Assembly (NCBI GenBank): GCA_001414345.1
Contig: LLCB01000040.1
Span: 208,237 to 272,236 of the forward strand
Origin: Hymenoscyphus infarciens
Taxonomy: Eukaryota > Ascomycota > Leotiomycetes > Helotiales > Helotiaceae
Direction: 5' to 3'
DNA length: 64,000 bases
In this document: positions 60,185-64,000 of the stretch, one piece after another
How positions within the stretch are numbered: position 1 is the stretch's first letter
Layout of the letters: each line of letters opens with the position of its first letter
The notes under the pieces: model-generated
Told to the model about the DNA's origin: nothing
The model's input: the letters and a program-made list of their open reading frames with translations, nothing else
The model's database searches: none
Made by a program: the position numbers and the translations under genes

Positions 60185-61617
60185 GATTCGCAGATTTGGT
60201 GGGCGGTTCAGCTTCTTTTATATTGATTTGGACGAAACGGAAGGTTTATAAAAGAGCCCTGTATCTTGATATTTGCTTGTTCAGATGTCTCAGAAGAGGT
60301 GTTGAGAAACAATTGTTGCTTTCTGTGAAGAAAAAGTACCACTAGCGTCCCTGTATTACACACTTATATTCACTGAACTAAGGTTTAGGGGGGCTTGCTT
60401 CTTAGGGTAGAACATGGTGGTGTCAGTAAGGACTGGTGTGAAATGCTAAATATGAGGCGCATCAAATTTTACTCTACTCAATTCACTCCTGTTCAATTAA
60501 TTAGTTCTGTGTCAACTTCCCTGCGTTGTCATCAGCACAGAAAGGGCGCGATAGAATCTGGAGAGTTCTTCATAACTACAAACTTAAAACACAAGATTTC
60601 ATAATGATTGTTTATCAGTTTTTTCTGGAAATTGTTTAGTGATAAGATTATCTTTGGTCTATGTACATCTCAAGCTTCCCAACATCAAACAGCATCTTCT
60701 CATCCTAGAAGGATAGCTCTCCCAGCCTTAATCGCAGGTTTTGTGAAGTGTAATTCAGTTGTTTCAACTTTTTTCAAAGCTTGAAAATGATCCAAACGTG
60801 AATCTGTCAAGTTAATGTTTCCCTGCAAAGACCTTGGTATGTCTTTGGCATCATCTCTGGGTGATCACTTTTAGCGACAGAGTGAGCTGCAGACAACCTA
60901 GCTCCATTCAAGTGGCCAATTGAACGACAGACCAAAACTTGCGACGCCTTAGGACTTTGCAGAGCTCTCCTGAGGAATCATGAACATGATTTGCCGATTA
61001 GAAGCGATCAAAGAGCGAAAGATCATAGTCATGGAGGCCAGAAAAAGAGCAGTGTAAGATTATAAAATCAATGTAAGAATTCCAAAAAGCTTCCTAGCTG
61101 AGTTTTGCTGGGAGCCCGTGAAAATAAATTGAGTGAAGTCTATATCCAAACCAGGGTTTGCTAAAATTTGCAACAGTAGTCTTGAAGTACTATACTTTCT
61201 CTTCTATAATCGTCTCAACACTTCTGGAAGACCCAAATGTACTTTGATCTGTGAACTGCCTAGCTCCCACGCTCTTGGTCAACTGGTAGTACAAACTTGA
61301 TAATTTTTCTCTTAAAAGTGGGCCCACCAGCCTTGGCTTAATTGAGGTTTGTGTTACCCCCTTGCCCCACCTCACCTCCTTCTCCAAACTTCTACTTCCT
61401 AACAAACAACCTCAACTTCAGCTGCGAAGACTAAACCCCAAAAAACCGAACAACACCAAACCTTCCTCAATCGGCGCAACTATACTGGTGGCAACCACAA
61501 CCTTCTCGGCGCGTCACCACAACACTGGCTTTCCATCAACTTCGACGCCTCCTCCTGTATGCAAACCCTCTCTAAGTAGAGAGAAGAACTTCACCTTCAA
61601 CATACCAGATCTCACCA
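60185..61617. other. Intergenic, no gene seen
   Basis: Separates the two minus/plus 2EXR genes. Normal composition, no supported frame or RNA gene. Confidence 0.5.
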
Positions 61618-62441
61618 ATGAACATGGCGGCAGCAAACTCTGAGAAGATGAAGATAACCAGACAAGAGAAAGCCGAGGAAACAATGCCACTAAACACCTT
61701 CACGCGTTTCCCAAAGCTTCCTATTGAGGTTCGACTAATGATTTGGGAATTTGCTGTTCACCTTGGAAGAATAATCGAGTATTCACGATACACCGCTGTT
61801 GGACATCGTTGGGAGGATGCCCCCTTCGCGGTTGCAGCGCAGAGGGCACCATGTTTGTTTTGGACCAACAAGGAAGCCAGAAATGCGATTGCAAAATACC
61901 TCACGCCCATCGAATCCTCATGGGGACTCTCAACTATCTGGTGTAACTTGGCTGCCGATATTTTTGTCATTCATATGAGTGAGCAGGGCTTGGCTCATAT
62001 CCTTGGTGGCATGCACGAAGACGCATTACGGTCGGTACGAAAGGTTTTGATAATGTACAAACCCGAAAAAACAAATCTCACCTTTTGTCATCTCGAGAAG
62101 TTCTGCCAACTGGAAGAGGTTATGATAGTCGTATTGCGACGTGACGAGTGGCCTAGCGAAAGACCAGGAGTTGCCAGTGGTTTCACGGAGGTTGAAAGTG
62201 AAGGGTAAGTCAACTTTTTCGGCACAGTGGCAAAAAGCTAACTCGACGATTTTACAGCTTGAAATTGGGACGATCCGAGATTTACGAGCAGCTGCTGAAG
62301 GCTGAGCAAAAAGCCGGGGGGAGTTGGAAGCGGCCAATCTTGAGATTTGGAACCATCATGAAGACGGAAAACCAGGAGATAGACAATGTCAACAGCCTCA
62401 ATGAACGCAGACGACACACTGGAAAGCAAATCTCGTTCTAG
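61618..62441 (+). CDS. Single-domain 2EXR protein
   Basis: Exons 61618-62204 and 62258-62441 give 256 residues. The 2EXR domain opens FTRFPKLPIEVRLMIWEFAV (about 28-47), followed by APCLFWTNKEARNAIAKYL (second E-x-R-like motif, here EAR), TIWCNLAADIFVI and CQLEEVMIVVLRRDEWP. The C-terminal part is charged (EIYEQLLKAEQKAGG, NERRRHTGKQISF). It is about half the size of the two paralogs upstream. Intron 62205-62257 has a GTAAGT donor, a GCTAACT branch site and a TTTACAG acceptor. Two in-frame ATGs (61618, 61624) are possible starts; the first is listed. Confidence 0.85.
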
Positions 62442-62884
62442 AAATCTACACCAGGGCCCCACATGACGATTTTTTGCGCCCGAGTCTCCTCGAAATAATC
62501 AATAGCAAACATACCACCGGTCACAAAGTTTCGAAACGGAATACCCCAGGCGGAAAGCCCTCGACCACAAGCACCACTGATAAATCCATTTAGCGCCTTG
62601 TTGCCGATCTCAATTACGCTTTGGTTTCGCATCAAGAGAATAAAAAAGAATTCAACAATTTCACGAATCCAAACTCCCCAAGCAGAGCGGGATCCCCAGG
62701 CTCCTCTTATGTCTCTACTGTACGTTCCATCACTTCCGTTTAGTTCTTTGCATTAACACTTTACCAGAAAATCACGAGCACCATGCCACATTTCCTTTTT
62801 CCTGTTCTATTTAAAAATCACCATCTCCCCACCACCAGAAAAGAAAGAGCACTCCTCCGATTGATTCACTACAACACCAAACCC

Positions 62885-63110
62885 TTAAAGCAAATCTTTC
62901 CCCCTGCTCAGGCATACCAACAGGAGAGTACATAGCATAGTACCAGACAATAAAACAAGCCTTGAGAACATCGAAATCTGCATATGCCCGGTGAGATGAT
63001 ATGAGAAAATAAATAATCGGATTTACCTGGAGTCTACACCCCCAAGAACGAGGCAGCTCAACCAATTCCTCTCCAAACGCCGAAGCCCCAACTAAGCTCG
63101 CCAAATCCAT
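62885..63110 (-). CDS. Possible 58-aa membrane micro-protein
   Basis: ATG at 63110 opens MDLASLVGASAFGEELVELP. A GTAAAT donor (63026) and ATGCAG acceptor (62978) allow an intron of 49 nt joining, in frame, to ISMFSRLVLLSGTMLCTLLL, then VCLSRGKDLL and a stop at 62885. The second exon would be one hydrophobic segment. Without splicing the frame stays open to about 62811. No homolog is known to me. Confidence 0.2.
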
Positions 63111-63796
63111 AATTGCTTAAGCTCTTGAGCTCTCAGCACACATCTCTCGCAACCCCTCCTTCCCCTACCAAAGAGACCTGAAGAAACCCTAGAAAAAAAG
63201 TAATAAAGCACTCCCCCAATCAAGAGAAATGAAAGAGGAATGAAGTCTTCTTTCAATCTTTCAACTTTCAATCCCACAAGTCTTCTCAAAGCAACCCTCT
63301 TTCATTTTAAATTAACGCCCCTTGTCATTTATCTCTCTTACACCCAACCCCCCGAAAGAAATCTAAAAACAAAAAGCACCTGAACGATTTTATCTCCACG
63401 AAATGCACTTTCCAAAGAGCGTCAAGTGAGTTCACGCTAAGAATTGAAAGATGAGAAGTGGAAGTGGGAAATAGGTATTTACAACTTAATTTCGCAAGCT
63501 AACAAGCCTACCTCTACCCCACATCTCCCCAACTCTGTGCACAATTATCAAATCCAAACCTCCCCAGCGCTCTAATAATCGCATTCTCTTTCTCAAACCC
63601 CCCGACTTGTTGATCCCCTTCACCTCTCTGTCTGACCTCTTAACTCCCAGACGCTGCGGAACCCCTCCAACTAACTCACAAGTATCACCCCAACCATCCA
63701 ACTCAGATCAACCTCAGCTAAGCACCCTTCAATCCTTAAAAGGCAAATTCACCACCACCAACAAAAATCCCCAAAAAATAAAGACATGTGTTAAGT

Positions 63797-63905
63797 AACC
63801 TACCTACCTACCTACCCCCAACTCCTCTAACTCCTCTAACTCCTCTCAATCTCCAACTCCCCTCAATCTCCAACACCTCTCAACATCCAACTCGAAAGAA
63901 TCCCC
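63797..63905. repeat. ACCT and AACTCCTCT short tandem repeats
   Basis: CCTA repeats (about 63798-63818) are followed by AACTCCTCT units and related CAATCTCCAACTCC units. Confidence 0.75.
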
Positions 63906-64000
63906 AACCCACCAATAAAGACCCTCAACCCTTCCCCTACACCTCCAAACACCCAGGCCTTCTCCCACCCCCTCTCTCCCTTCCTCTCTCCCCCTCCCCC

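Larger units (their letters stand above)
62442..64000. other. Right flank, pyrimidine-rich and mostly gene-free
   Basis: Strongly C/T-rich on the plus strand with short low-complexity arrays at the end. The only candidate gene is the small one listed at 62885-63110. Confidence 0.5.

Noticed and set aside
1..64000. tRNA, 5S rRNA or CRISPR arrays
   Set aside because: I looked for B-box-like GGTTCGANTCC, 5S-like sequence and regularly spaced identical repeats with unique spacers and saw none. A covariance search would be more sensitive than reading by eye.

Overview
The window looks like nuclear DNA of a filamentous ascomycete (Pezizomycotina, most likely a Leotiomycete; this is inference from gene families, not proven). 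Genes have short GT-AG introns of about 48-90 nt, there is a nuclear gene for mitochondrial EF-Tu, an NDR kinase of the septation/exit network, several fungal-only families (HAM1-like, 2EXR, TRI14/Mala s 1-like), and long stretches depleted of CpA/TpG and rich in TpA, the mark of repeat-induced point mutation (RIP) on transposons. All exon structures were worked out by eye from reading frame, splice signals and frame continuity across junctions.

Layout. 1-5523: low-complexity flank and a HAM1-like lipid-binding-fold protein gene (minus) with two oddly long introns that resemble each other. 5.5-8 kb: gene-free, with a pair of poly-C-ended foldback MITEs. 8015-10391: membrane-anchored aspartyl-protease-like protein without the usual first catalytic Asp. 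10.7-12.9 kb: AT-rich decayed repeats. 13495-17868: mitochondrial EF-Tu and a membrane-anchored S33 peptidase, both minus. 18-22.8 kb: mostly gene-free, one unresolved gene fragment and a MITE. 22831-26838: a 1208-aa Gly/His/Ser/Thr-rich repeat protein built from duplicated exons. 27388-32798: an F-box/2EXR-like protein, a MYND zinc-finger protein and a secreted TRI14/Mala s 1-like protein. 32.8-38 kb: gene-poor with minisatellites. 37993-40145: DBF2/SidB-type kinase.

40.6-45.7 kb is a transposon-scarred block: a second complete TTA/TAA-flanked MITE, decayed AT-rich DNA, two paralogous small genes and, between them, a hAT-type MITE with a perfect 8-bp target duplication. 47598-48777 is a short-chain dehydrogenase whose last codons run into the poly(A) tail (read as T) of a full-length-looking, RIP-ruined Tad1-like LINE (about 48.6-55.1 kb, minus strand). 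55.6-62.4 kb holds three 2EXR genes: two large two-domain paralogs arranged tail-to-tail (one with an apparent 1-bp frameshift) and a smaller single-domain gene. The right end is pyrimidine-rich and almost gene-free.

The genes do not form an obvious pathway or biosynthetic cluster. The unifying theme is housekeeping genes interleaved with lineage-specific duplicated families and RIP-inactivated mobile DNA. The most unusual structures are the related ORF-bearing introns in the HAM1-like gene, the LINE-generated poly-Phe tail of the dehydrogenase, and the MITE families.
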